From: Polyangiaceae bacterium
Lineage (GTDB): Bacteria; Myxococcota_A; Polyangia; Polyangiales; Polyangiaceae
Reading direction: 5' to 3'
Assembly: GCA_013361525.1 (NCBI GenBank)
Contig: JABFXY010000077.1
Span: 1 to 43,150 of the forward strand
DNA: 43,150 bases
A program made the translations under genes and the position numbers. The notes beneath the pieces are model-generated. The model was not told the origin of the DNA and made no database searches. It worked only from the letters and a program-made list of their open reading frames with translations. This document shows, piece by piece, positions 1-7,795 of this stretch (position 1 is the stretch's first letter; each line of letters opens with the position of its first letter).

Positions 1-21
1 GTCCAGCTTTTCTTGCCGCTG

Positions 22-43
22 CCCCCCTCGCTTGCGAGGGGGG
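22..43. terminator. GC-rich hairpin upstream of the ligase gene
   Basis: Perfect 10-bp inverted repeat (22-31 against 34-43) around a TT loop, made of CCCCCCTCGC and its complement. It may terminate a gene lying left of the window. There is no clear T tract, so it could equally be an interspersed palindromic repeat like those at 15.4-15.6 kb. Positions 44-117 hold only the ligase leader. Confidence 0.4.
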
Positions 44-117
44 GGAGAAATCGCCGCAACGACGGTGCCGAGCGAGGCAACGTCGACGTTTCAGCACCCT
101 GCTAGGATGCGCTCGCC

Positions 118-1200
118 ATGGATCTCGTCGTTCCTCCGCCGATTGCACCGATGTTGTCGAAGCGGGCCGAGTCGCTGCCCGAAGGACCGGGGTGGCTCTT
201 CGAGCCGAAATGGGACGGCTTTCGCACCCTGGTCTTTCGAGACGGCGACGAGATCCTCTTGCAGAGCCGGGATCAAAAGCCGATGAATCGGTACTTCCCG
301 GAGATCATCCCGCACCTGCTCGAGCAGCTGCCGAAGAAGTGTGTTCTCGACGGTGAGATCGTCATCGCGAGGGAGGGCGCGCTCGACTTCGAAGCGCTCC
401 AGCTGCGAATCCATCCTGCGGCTTCACGCGTGAAGATGCTCGGCGAGCAGATGCCCTCGTCGATGGTGTTTTGGGACGTGCTCGCGCTCGGCGACGAAGA
501 CTTGAAGAGCGTGCCATTCGGTGATCGCCGTAAACGCCTCGAGCAGATCCTCGTGGGGGTGAAGCCTCCCATTCACATCACTCCGGCCACGCCGGATCGC
601 GCGGTCGCGCACGACTGGTTCATGCGCTTCGAGGGCGCGGGCCTCGACGGTGTGATGGCGAAGCCGATCTCGGGGGCGTACGAGCCCGACAAGCGCTCGA
701 TGTTCAAGATCAAGCACGAGCGCACCTGCGATTGCGTCGTCGCCGGCTTTCGTTGGCACAAGAACGGGAAGGGAACGCTCGTCGGGTCGCTCTTGCTCGG
801 CCTCTACGACAAGAACAATTCACTGCAGTTCATCGGCGTGACCGCCAGCTTCACCGAGAAGAAGCGGCGCGAGCTCGCGGCGTTCCTCGAGCCGTACCGG
901 GAGGGCGCGCTCGAGAGCCATCCGTGGAAAGACTGGGCCGAGTGGGAGGGCACCCATACCGGCGAAGGACGCCGCCCCGGCGCGACCAGCCGATGGAACC
1001 GCGACAAAGACCTATCGTGGGAGGCGCTCCGCACCGAGCTCGTCGTCGAGGTCGCCTACGACCATATGCAAGGCACGCGCTTCCGGCACACGGCGCAGTT
1101 TCGCCGATGGCGCACCGACAAGCCGCCCGCGGATTGCCGCTTCGATCAACTCGAGGTCACACCGCCGTTCGAGCTTTCTCAGATCTTTGCTCAAGGGTGA
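118..1200 (+). CDS. ATP-dependent DNA ligase (LigC/LigD ligase-domain type)
   Basis: Seals nicks in DNA using ATP through an enzyme-AMP intermediate; family members of this kind serve non-homologous end joining (NHEJ) or base-excision repair. The adenylation motif EPKWDGFR places the catalytic lysine at residue 31, followed by the SRD nucleotidyltransferase motif (LQSRDQKPMNRYFPEI context). Further family motifs are VLDGEIV near residue 80, the GVMAK stretch near 180 and the FKIKHERT motif. An OB-fold follows from about residue 205. At 360 aa it is the size of stand-alone LigC-type ligases. The ATG at 118 follows an AGGA at 103-106. It converges with the LigD-type polymerase gene, so the two halves of a canonical LigD are separate proteins here. 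The family is certain; the exact pathway is inferred from neighbours. Confidence 0.93.
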   Translation: MDLVVPPPIAPMLSKRAESLPEGPGWLFEPKWDGFRTLVFRDGDEILLQSRDQKPMNRYFPEIIPHLLEQLPKKCVLDGEIVIAREGALDFEALQLRIHPAASRVKMLGEQMPSSMVFWDVLALGDEDLKSVPFGDRRKRLEQILVGVKPPIHITPATPDRAVAHDWFMRFEGAGLDGVMAKPISGAYEPDKRSMFKIKHERTCDCVVAGFRWHKNGKGTLVGSLLLGLYDKNNSLQFIGVTASFTEKKRRELAAFLEPYREGALESHPWKDWAEWEGTHTGEGRRPGATSRWNRDKDLSWEALRTELVVEVAYDHMQGTRFRHTAQFRRWRTDKPPADCRFDQLEVTPPFELSQIFAQG

Positions 1201-1206
1201 AAAGCG

Positions 1207-1323
1207 AACCGCAAAGGCGCAAAGGGCAGAAGAAGAGCACGAAGGTTTTTCGGTTGTCGTAAGGCGAATCCGCCCTTCTCCTAACCTTTGCGCACTCTTT
1301 CTCCACTTTGCGTCTTTGCGGTT
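1207..1323. repeat. REP/MITE-like element with CGCAAAG inverted termini
   Basis: The 133-bp gap between the converging ligase and polymerase genes is almost filled by an element with 18-bp termini (1207-1224 and 1306-1323) that are inverted copies with one mismatch, AACCGCAAAGGCGCAAAG against AACCGCAAAGACGCAAAG. Inner parts pair further (GAGCACGAAGGTT near 1235 with AACCTTTGCGCACTC near 1283), so the whole unit can fold into one long imperfect hairpin. I recall CGCAAAG-rich repeats of this style from several environmental bacterial genomes. It may also act as a bidirectional terminator. Confidence 0.6.
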
Positions 1324-1333
1324 AATCCTGTCT

Positions 1334-2617
1334 CTAATGGTTCCACCACGTCTCTGAGGAGAGGTCCTCGTCGGGATCCGGGGGCTCGTCGACGGGGCGC
1401 AGGGCTTCGGGGACGTGGCGTAGGTTCAATCGGATGCGTGTCCACGCGGAGGATCGGCCGCGCATCGTGTCGACCAATATGTCGTCCGGCGCGAGGAGCG
1501 CGGCTGCTTCGGGGTGGCGCTGTTTCCAGCGGTCCAGGCCGGCGAGGGCGTCGGCTTTTTTCTTCGCGCGCGCGATGACGATGAGGGGGTGGGCCGGGGT
1601 TCGGCCTTTTGTGGTTTTCGATCCGGCGGATGCGCCTTTCTTTCGCGAGGGAGCGACGCGCGCGCCTTCACCTGCGCGCTTGTCGTAATGGGGCGGCCAC
1701 GGCGCGTCGCCGAGGCCCTCGGCGTCGTCGCGGTTCGCCATTTCGAGCAACTTGTCGAGATGCCCCGGCGACGCATCCATATCGGCGTGAAGGTGGCCGA
1801 GCTCGCGGTAACGCGAAGGCATCGTCTTCAACGTGAAATCGCCTGGCTCGCAGGCCTCGACCTCGTCCCACCGCAGGGGCGCGGAGACGCGTGCGTCCTT
1901 CAATGGGCGCACCGAATACGCGGAGCACGTGGTGCGGTCTTTGGCGTTTTGGTTGTAATCGAGGAAGACGCCGTGGCGCTCCTCTTTCCACCATTTGCTG
2001 GTCGCGATCGTCGGTGCGCGGCGCTCGATCTCGCGCGATAGCGCCAGCGCTGCGCGGCGCACTTGGTCGAAGCCCCAGCTCGGGTGGATGCGGCAATTGA
2101 CGTGAATGCCGCGCGAGCCGCTCGTCTTCGGCCAGCCCACGAGCCCGAGCTCGTCGAGGAGCGCACGAACCTCCATCGCTACGCGGCGCACGTCCGGCCA
2201 TTGAACGCCGGGGACGGGATCGAGATCGATGCGGAGCTCGTCCGGGTGATCGAGATCGCCGGCACGCACCGCGTGGGGATGCAGCTCCATGCAGCCGAGG
2301 TTGACGATCCATGCGAGCCCCGCGGCGTCGTCGACGACGATCTCCTCCGCCGTCCGCCCGGAAGGAAACGAGAGCACCGTCGTCCGCAGCCACGCTGGAT
2401 GATTGGCCGGCGCGCGCTTTTGATAGAACGGCTCTGACTCCGCGCCGTCGACGAAGCGCTTCAAGACGACCGGGCGATCCGCGATGCCCTGCACCGCGCC
2501 CTCTGCCACGTCCAGGAAGTAGCGGACGATGTCGAGCTTCGTGACCTGCGCTTCGGAGAAGTAGAGCTTGCTCGGGTTCGTCACGCGGACTTCACGTCCG
2601 GCGACCTCGAGCACCAT
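1334..2617 (-). CDS. Stand-alone LigD-type primase-polymerase (NHEJ polymerase)
   Basis: Archaeo-eukaryotic primase superfamily polymerase of bacterial NHEJ, which fills or extends broken DNA ends, often with ribonucleotides. Catalytic aspartates are visible at D131 and D133 (IDLDP) and D220 (FLDYNQN), together with the SGSRGIHV nucleotide-binding motif at 166-173 and SAYSVRP at 232-238. A C-terminal extension (about 320-427) is basic then carries the TRIRLNLRHVPEALRP segment seen in other stand-alone homologues. No ligase or nuclease domain is fused. The reading frame extends upstream, but I chose the ATG at 2617 because GAAGGAAG lies about 9 bases before it; a GTG at 2638 is the alternative. 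Start codons of this gene and divergent polX are only 57 bp apart, implying shared control. Ku is not in the window. Confidence 0.92.
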   Translation of the reverse strand: MVLEVAGREVRVTNPSKLYFSEAQVTKLDIVRYFLDVAEGAVQGIADRPVVLKRFVDGAESEPFYQKRAPANHPAWLRTTVLSFPSGRTAEEIVVDDAAGLAWIVNLGCMELHPHAVRAGDLDHPDELRIDLDPVPGVQWPDVRRVAMEVRALLDELGLVGWPKTSGSRGIHVNCRIHPSWGFDQVRRAALALSREIERRAPTIATSKWWKEERHGVFLDYNQNAKDRTTCSAYSVRPLKDARVSAPLRWDEVEACEPGDFTLKTMPSRYRELGHLHADMDASPGHLDKLLEMANRDDAEGLGDAPWPPHYDKRAGEGARVAPSRKKGASAGSKTTKGRTPAHPLIVIARAKKKADALAGLDRWKQRHPEAAALLAPDDILVDTMRGRSSAWTRIRLNLRHVPEALRPVDEPPDPDEDLSSETWWNH

Positions 2618-2674
2618 CGCGGGTTCTTCCTTCGCCACGCGCGGAGGGTAGCAGCTGCTACAGTCGCTGGCGCC

Positions 2675-4420
2675 GTGGCCATCACGAAGAGCGACGTCGT
2701 CGACATGTTGAAAGAGCTCGTCGAGCTCACCACCCTTGACGAGGGCGATCCCCAGTCGTTCCGCGTTCGCGCGTACGAGAGCGCGTATCACGCGGTCGAA
2801 GGCTTCGGGGGCGAGCTGAAGGGCCTGTCGATGGCGCAGCTCCAGAAGATCTCCGGCATCGGCAAGAGCACCGCGACGAAGATCCGCGAGCTCTACGACA
2901 CGGGGAAGGTCGCGAAGCTCGTCGAGCTTCGGGAGAAGCACCCGGTGAGCGTGCTCGCGCTCTTGAAGCTGCCGGGGGTCGGGCCGAAGGCGGTGCAGCG
3001 CCTGCGTGCAGAGCTCGCCATCGAGAGCATCGAAGATCTACGCAAAGCCATTCAGCTGCATGCGCTGCGCGACCTCAAGGGGTTTGGTCAAAAGACGGAA
3101 GAGAAGCTCGCGAAGGCGCTGGAGCGAATGGGTGACGAGGGCGAGCGGCGCGCGCCCATTTCGGTGGCGCTACCGCTCGCCGAGCGCATCTGCGCGCAGC
3201 TTCGCGAGGTGCCGGGGGTGCAGCAGGTTGCCTATTGCGGAAGCCTCCGGCGCTTCAGCGAGACCGTCGGCGATCTGGATATCGTCGTCGCGACGACGGA
3301 CCCTGCGCCGGCGATGGAGACGGTGCTAGCAATGCCGATCGTCGACCGCGTGCTCGGTCACGGCGACACCAAGGCGAGCTTCGTCACGCGGCGCGGCTTG
3401 CAGGTGGACGTGCGCGTCGTCGCGCCGTCGCAGATCGGCGCCGCGATGCTGTATTTCACCGGAAGCAAAGGCCACAACATCAAGCTCCGCCAGCGCGCCA
3501 TCGAGCGAAAAATGACGCTCAACGAATACGCGCTCGCCGAGACGGAGTCGGGCAGGGTTGTCGCATCCGAGACGGAAGAGTCCATTTACGCGGCTTTGGG
3601 TCTCGGGTGGATTCATCCCGTGTTGCGAGAAGATGCCGGCGAGATCGAGCTCGCCGAGCGGGGGACGTTGCCACTCGCTATCGAGAAAAATGCGATCTTC
3701 GGCGACTTCCACGTGCACACGTCGCTCTCCGGTGACGGGCATTCGTCGCTGGAGGCGGTCGTCGCGGCCGCTCGGGCGCGTGGGTACCGCGTGCTCGCCA
3801 TTACCGATCACGCGGAGGGTTTGCCCGTTTCCGGCGTCGGCGCGCAGGCTCTACTCGACCAACGCGATCGCATTCGTGCGATGCAAGCCGAGCTCGGGGA
3901 TGCTCTGACGCTGCTATGGGGTGTCGAGCTCAACATCGGCAAAAACGGCGAGCTCGACTACGACGCCGAGCTACGCAACCAATTCGACTTCTGCCTCGCG
4001 TCGGTCCACGACCATTTCGATCTCGACACCGCCGCGCAGACCGCGCGCGTCGTGCGGGCGATGCAGGACCCGTGCGTGAAGATGATCGGCCACCTATCGG
4101 CCCGGATGATCGGCGCCCGTCCGCCCATCCCCCTCGACATGGAGGCGATCTTTCGCGCCGCCGAAGAGACGGGGACCGCGCTCGAGGTGAACGGCGGGCT
4201 GCCGCGGCTCGACGTCTCGGTCGACGTGATGCGCACCGCACGCGACCGGAAGATTCCATTCGTGCTGACCAGCGACGCGCACAAAGACAGCGAGCTCGCG
4301 CGGATCGAAAACGCCGCCATGAACGCGATGCGCGCATGGATTCAGCCGGATCGTGTGGTCAACACGTGGGACCGCTCCCGGATCGAAGCCTGGGCGCGGA
4401 CCAAGGGCGGCTCCGCGTAG
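2675..4420 (+). CDS. polX: DNA polymerase X with PHP domain (PolX)
   Basis: Family X repair polymerase for gap filling, with a C-terminal PHP phosphoesterase/exonuclease. Helix-hairpin-helix signatures lie at residues 58-66 (KISGIGKST) and 98-106 (KLPGVGPKA). The palm carries GSLRRF at 189-194 and aspartates D200, D202 and D245, the expected catalytic triad. The PHP part starts near 343 with FHVHTSLSGDG; further metal ligands include ITDH (376-379), GVELN (416-420), SVHDHF (443-448), GHLS and TSDAH (532-536). All look intact, so both polymerase and 3'-5' exonuclease activity are likely. The length, 581 aa, is typical. The start is a GTG at 2675 with weak ribosome-binding sequence. Divergence from the LigD-type polymerase suggests a shared end-repair role. 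Confidence 0.94.
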   Translation: MAITKSDVVDMLKELVELTTLDEGDPQSFRVRAYESAYHAVEGFGGELKGLSMAQLQKISGIGKSTATKIRELYDTGKVAKLVELREKHPVSVLALLKLPGVGPKAVQRLRAELAIESIEDLRKAIQLHALRDLKGFGQKTEEKLAKALERMGDEGERRAPISVALPLAERICAQLREVPGVQQVAYCGSLRRFSETVGDLDIVVATTDPAPAMETVLAMPIVDRVLGHGDTKASFVTRRGLQVDVRVVAPSQIGAAMLYFTGSKGHNIKLRQRAIERKMTLNEYALAETESGRVVASETEESIYAALGLGWIHPVLREDAGEIELAERGTLPLAIEKNAIFGDFHVHTSLSGDGHSSLEAVVAAARARGYRVLAITDHAEGLPVSGVGAQALLDQRDRIRAMQAELGDALTLLWGVELNIGKNGELDYDAELRNQFDFCLASVHDHFDLDTAAQTARVVRAMQDPCVKMIGHLSARMIGARPPIPLDMEAIFRAAEETGTALEVNGGLPRLDVSVDVMRTARDRKIPFVLTSDAHKDSELARIENAAMNAMRAWIQPDRVVNTWDRSRIEAWARTKGGSA

Positions 4421-4466
4421 GGGAGGCGACCGCCGGAGGTGCAAGCGTGATCCACCTCCGCCTCCC
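4421..4466 (+). terminator. Possible terminator hairpin after polX
   Basis: Directly after the polX stop codon, GGGAGGC (4421-4427) pairs with GCCTCCC (4460-4466) and GGAGGTG (4435-4441) with CACCTCC (4453-4459), with a 7-nt bulge on one side and an 11-nt loop. There is no downstream T run, so intrinsic termination is only plausible. Confidence 0.4.
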
Positions 4467-4521
4467 ACCGATTTGCGGGCGCACCGGCGAGGCGCGACGC
4501 GCAAAATGGTAAGCGTCGGCG

Positions 4522-5898
4522 GTGAATTCCAGCCGCCTTCGCTTCTCGCTTCGTCGCACCGCCAGCTTGACCTTCGGACTCGCGCTCCTCGGAGCCTGCG
4601 CGGACGGCGGTGATCTCACCGGTGGCGGAGGCTCGTCGAGCTCGTCGGAAGGCGGCAGGGGCGAAGACGGAACGCGCGACGGCGGCGGCGGCTCGGCGAG
4701 CAACTTCGGCGGCAACTCGAACCTCGGTGGACAGGCCGAATGTGGCGACACCGAGCTCTGCGGCGACAACGTCGACAACAACTGCGACGGCGCCACTGAC
4801 GAGGACTGCGAGTGCGACCCGGGTGAGCTGCGCGAATGTTACACGGGCGATATGGCCGTGGCCGGCATCGGCGCCTGCGTGCGGGGCTCGCAGGATTGCG
4901 ACGAGTTCGGCAAATGGTCCGCCATCTGCCAGGGCGAAGTGCTCCCGAGCGACGAGACCTGCGACGGCGAAGACAACGATTGCGACGGCGCGGTCGACGA
5001 TGGCTTCGGTGACATCTCGTGCGGCCAGGGACTCTGCATGGTCACGGTGCCCGCTTGTGAAAACGGCGCCCCGGTGGAGTGCGTGCCGCTGGATCCGGAA
5101 GATCCGGTCGAGGATTGCGAGGGCGAGGACGACGATTGCGACGGCACCGCCGACGAAGGTTGCCTCTGCGAGACCGGGGAGACGCAGCCTTGTTATTCAG
5201 GTCCTGCGGGCACGACGGGTGTCGGTATCTGCGCGGCTGGAACGCAGACGTGCACCAACGGCCAATGGGGCAATTGCGTCGGTGAGGTCACGCCGGGGAC
5301 GGAGTCCTGCGACGCGCTCGATCAAGACTGCGACGGCAACGCGAACGAGGGCTCCTGCTCCTTGCCGAACGCGACGTCGACCTGCTCGGGCGGAGGCTGC
5401 AACATCTCCTCCTGCAACACCGGCTGGGACCATTGCGATAACAGCATCCCCAACGGCTGCGAGCTGCAGCACTCGGGTGCGTCGAACTCGGCCCCGGGAC
5501 AGAACCTCGGCGATTTCGCGGCCGATGCGGCTTACGGATTCGGCTGCGCGAGCGACGGCTGCGAAGGCCCGATCGTCACGCAGACCGGTACCCGCGGGAA
5601 GTTCTTCAACATCTCCGCGCTGGAGGACAGCTCGTGCTGCGCGTACGTGTCGTTGCGCTTCGAGCTCGTCGTTCCGCCGGGCGTCGATTACGACCTGCAC
5701 GTCACCGGCAATGCATGCATGGCCGATCCGGGCTTCCAATCGCTCAATGGCGCCGGCCTCAACGAGGTGATCACCGTCTGGTGCGAGGACGATTGCGGCG
5801 GCGGCGACACGGGATTCGATGCCGGGATCGAGGTCCGCTACTATGGCGGCCATTCCTGCGACCCGTGGACGCTGAACGTCTATCGCCGCGAGTGCTGA
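4522..5898 (+). CDS. MopE-like calcium/copper-motif lipoprotein
   Basis: Predicted outer-membrane or surface lipoprotein. An arginine-rich N terminus is followed by a hydrophobic stretch and the lipobox LLGAC (Cys26), then a Gly/Ser linker. Residues about 75-280 contain four spaced acidic-cysteine motifs: CGDNVDNNCDGATDEDC, CDGEDNDCDGAVDDG, CEGEDDDCDGTADEGC and CDALDQDCDGNANEGSC. These match the putative metal-binding repeat named after methanotroph MopE, common in myxobacterial surface proteins. The C-terminal 150 residues (FAADAAYGFGC onward) form a Cys-rich domain with a VPPGVDYDLHV segment resembling extracellular beta-sandwich domains. The start is a GTG giving a clean signal peptide; no strong ribosome-binding site is seen. 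Ligand and role are unknown. It converges with the kinase gene at 5921. Confidence 0.85.
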   Translation: MNSSRLRFSLRRTASLTFGLALLGACADGGDLTGGGGSSSSSEGGRGEDGTRDGGGGSASNFGGNSNLGGQAECGDTELCGDNVDNNCDGATDEDCECDPGELRECYTGDMAVAGIGACVRGSQDCDEFGKWSAICQGEVLPSDETCDGEDNDCDGAVDDGFGDISCGQGLCMVTVPACENGAPVECVPLDPEDPVEDCEGEDDDCDGTADEGCLCETGETQPCYSGPAGTTGVGICAAGTQTCTNGQWGNCVGEVTPGTESCDALDQDCDGNANEGSCSLPNATSTCSGGGCNISSCNTGWDHCDNSIPNGCELQHSGASNSAPGQNLGDFAADAAYGFGCASDGCEGPIVTQTGTRGKFFNISALEDSSCCAYVSLRFELVVPPGVDYDLHVTGNACMADPGFQSLNGAGLNEVITVWCEDDCGGGDTGFDAGIEVRYYGGHSCDPWTLNVYRREC

Positions 5899-5920
5899 TC
5901 CCGCGCGGTGTCGATCGAGA

Positions 5921-7723
5921 TCAGGGCGCGGGGACGCGCGCCTTGATGTCGGCGATCGCTTTTTCGAGATCCCCGTGCTGCTTGAAACAGCACGGGCTCG
6001 CGCCCGGCTGACACTCCGGCGGCATCATCGACGTCAAGACGGCGAGCGCCCGCGCATCGCCTTCTTGGCCCGCGCGCCCGAAGAGAAATGAGCGGCGCGC
6101 ACAGGCCGCGCGACGAAGCTCGTAGGCAATCTTCAGCGGGGCCGACGCTTTCGCGAGGACGGCCGGTTGATCGAAGTATTGGCGCGCCATCAGCGCGGCC
6201 TTCGATGTCTCGTTCGCGGCGACGATCTCGTAGAGGACCTCGAGCCCGGCCTCGCCTTGCTTCGACGAGAGCTCGTCGAACACCGCGGCCGCCTGCTTCG
6301 GATCATTTTCCGCGAGCGCCGATACACCTTTGATCGTCTCGGACCGGACCGACGCGTCCGCGAGTGGATCGGGCTTCGCGTGCAGCACCTGTAGTAGGGG
6401 ATTCTCCGCGGAGGCGGTCGTCGCGGCGGCGGTCGTCGGCGGTGCGCTGGTCTTCGGTGCTTGCGTCTTCACCGTGGAAGGAGCGCCGGACGGCGCTTCG
6501 CTGTCGACGTGACCGGACTTCGCGGGTTGCTCGCTCGCGGTTCCGCGGCCGAGCGCATAAAACCCGATCGCAACCGCGGCGAGGAGGGCGATGCCACACG
6601 CGATCCAGACGTAAGGGCCCTGGAAGGCTCGCGACTGCGACGGCCGCTTCGGGATGTACAGGCCGCCCGATCCACTCGAGCCGGTCGGCTCATTTTCCGC
6701 CTTGGCGCGCGGCGGGAGGTCCGGTCGCTTGAGCGAGACCGTTCCGTGGAGCGCGACGCGCATCTTGAAGGCGTCGATTGCCGCGACGAGCGAGTCCGCG
6801 TCGGGGTAGCGGTTGCTCGGATCCTTCTGGAGAAGGCGCATCACGATCGCCTCGAGATCCGCGGGGACGGAGATCGATTTGTTGCGCTCGGCGAACGTCG
6901 GCGGCGGCAGGCTGCAGTGGGCTGCGAAGAGCTTCTGCGGCTCGACGGCGTCGAACGGATGCATCGACGCGAGCATTTCGTAGAGGATGATCCCGAGCGA
7001 ATAGAAGTCGGCGCGCGGGCCGACCGCGCCCATGCCGAGCGCCGTCTCCGGCGCCATGTACGCGACCGTTCCCATGACCACGCCCGCGTTGGTGAGGTCG
7101 CGTCCGTCGGCCGAGGGGTCGCGCGCGACGGTGGAGAGCTTCTCCACCGGGACCTTCGCGAGGCCGAAGTCGATGAGCTTGACGATCTCGTCGTCGCCGC
7201 CGCGAGCGCTGGTGTCGAGGATCGACGGCTCGCAGATCATGATGTTTTTCGGCTTCACGTCGCGGTGGACGATGCCGCGCAGGTGCGCCGCGCCGAGCGC
7301 CGCCGCGAGCTGTTTCGCGATGTTCACCGCGCGGAGCGGCTCGAGCGGGCCCTGCTTGATGATGTCGCTCAGGGTCGTGCCCTCGATGTACTCGAGGACG
7401 AGGAAGTACGAGTCGCCGTCGAACTTACCGAAGTCGCTCGCGGAGGCGACGTTCGGATGATTCACGTGGGCGCCCGCGATGGCCTCACGCTCGAAGCGCG
7501 CCACGAGCTCGGGAAAGTCTTCGATCTCGGGGTGGAGGACCTTGATCGCGACATGCTTTCGCATGAGCAGGTGCTCGCCCTTGTAGACCGCGCCCATCGC
7601 CCCCATCGCGACGAGCTCGACGATCCGATACCGATCCGAGATGGTTCGGCCTACGAGAGCCTTCGCCCGCGCCTGCGCAGTCGCGGATTTCGAAGGATCT
7701 CCACCAGCCAGGGGTCCTGCCAC
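5921..7723 (-). CDS. Membrane-anchored Ser/Thr protein kinase
   Basis: Hanks-type kinase with its catalytic domain in residues 32-320. Visible elements are Lys61 (VAIKVL), Glu80, the HRDVKPKN loop (153-160, catalytic Asp155), DFG at 185-187 and MAPE near 223-226. The glycine-rich loop is altered: its first glycine position is Ala39 (VAMGAMGAV). A single transmembrane helix at 371-391 separates the kinase from an outer region of about 200 aa. That region starts with a Ser/Ala/Thr/Pro linker and continues as an Ala-rich helical domain with several cysteines near the end. The start is a GTG at 7723; an ATG at 7731 is out of frame. It is last in a run of four minus-strand genes, 72 bp downstream of the TPR kinase. 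Substrates are unknown. Confidence 0.9.
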   Translation of the reverse strand: MAGPLAGGDPSKSATAQARAKALVGRTISDRYRIVELVAMGAMGAVYKGEHLLMRKHVAIKVLHPEIEDFPELVARFEREAIAGAHVNHPNVASASDFGKFDGDSYFLVLEYIEGTTLSDIIKQGPLEPLRAVNIAKQLAAALGAAHLRGIVHRDVKPKNIMICEPSILDTSARGGDDEIVKLIDFGLAKVPVEKLSTVARDPSADGRDLTNAGVVMGTVAYMAPETALGMGAVGPRADFYSLGIILYEMLASMHPFDAVEPQKLFAAHCSLPPPTFAERNKSISVPADLEAIVMRLLQKDPSNRYPDADSLVAAIDAFKMRVALHGTVSLKRPDLPPRAKAENEPTGSSGSGGLYIPKRPSQSRAFQGPYVWIACGIALLAAVAIGFYALGRGTASEQPAKSGHVDSEAPSGAPSTVKTQAPKTSAPPTTAAATTASAENPLLQVLHAKPDPLADASVRSETIKGVSALAENDPKQAAAVFDELSSKQGEAGLEVLYEIVAANETSKAALMARQYFDQPAVLAKASAPLKIAYELRRAACARRSFLFGRAGQEGDARALAVLTSMMPPECQPGASPCCFKQHGDLEKAIADIKARVPAP

Positions 7724-7795
7724 GCGGCCATGATAGCGCGGGAGCGCTCTTTTTCCGAAGAGAGCCGCAAAAGAAGCTCACCCGCGAATCGCACG

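Noticed and set aside
1207..1323. Small structured RNA gene between ligase and polymerase
   Set aside because: The fold is explained by terminal inverted repeats, and no promoter is visible; a repeat element is the simpler call.
2618..2941. N-terminal extension of the LigD-type polymerase
   Set aside because: It overlaps polX on the other strand, has unrelated composition, and a good ribosome-binding site precedes the ATG at 2617.
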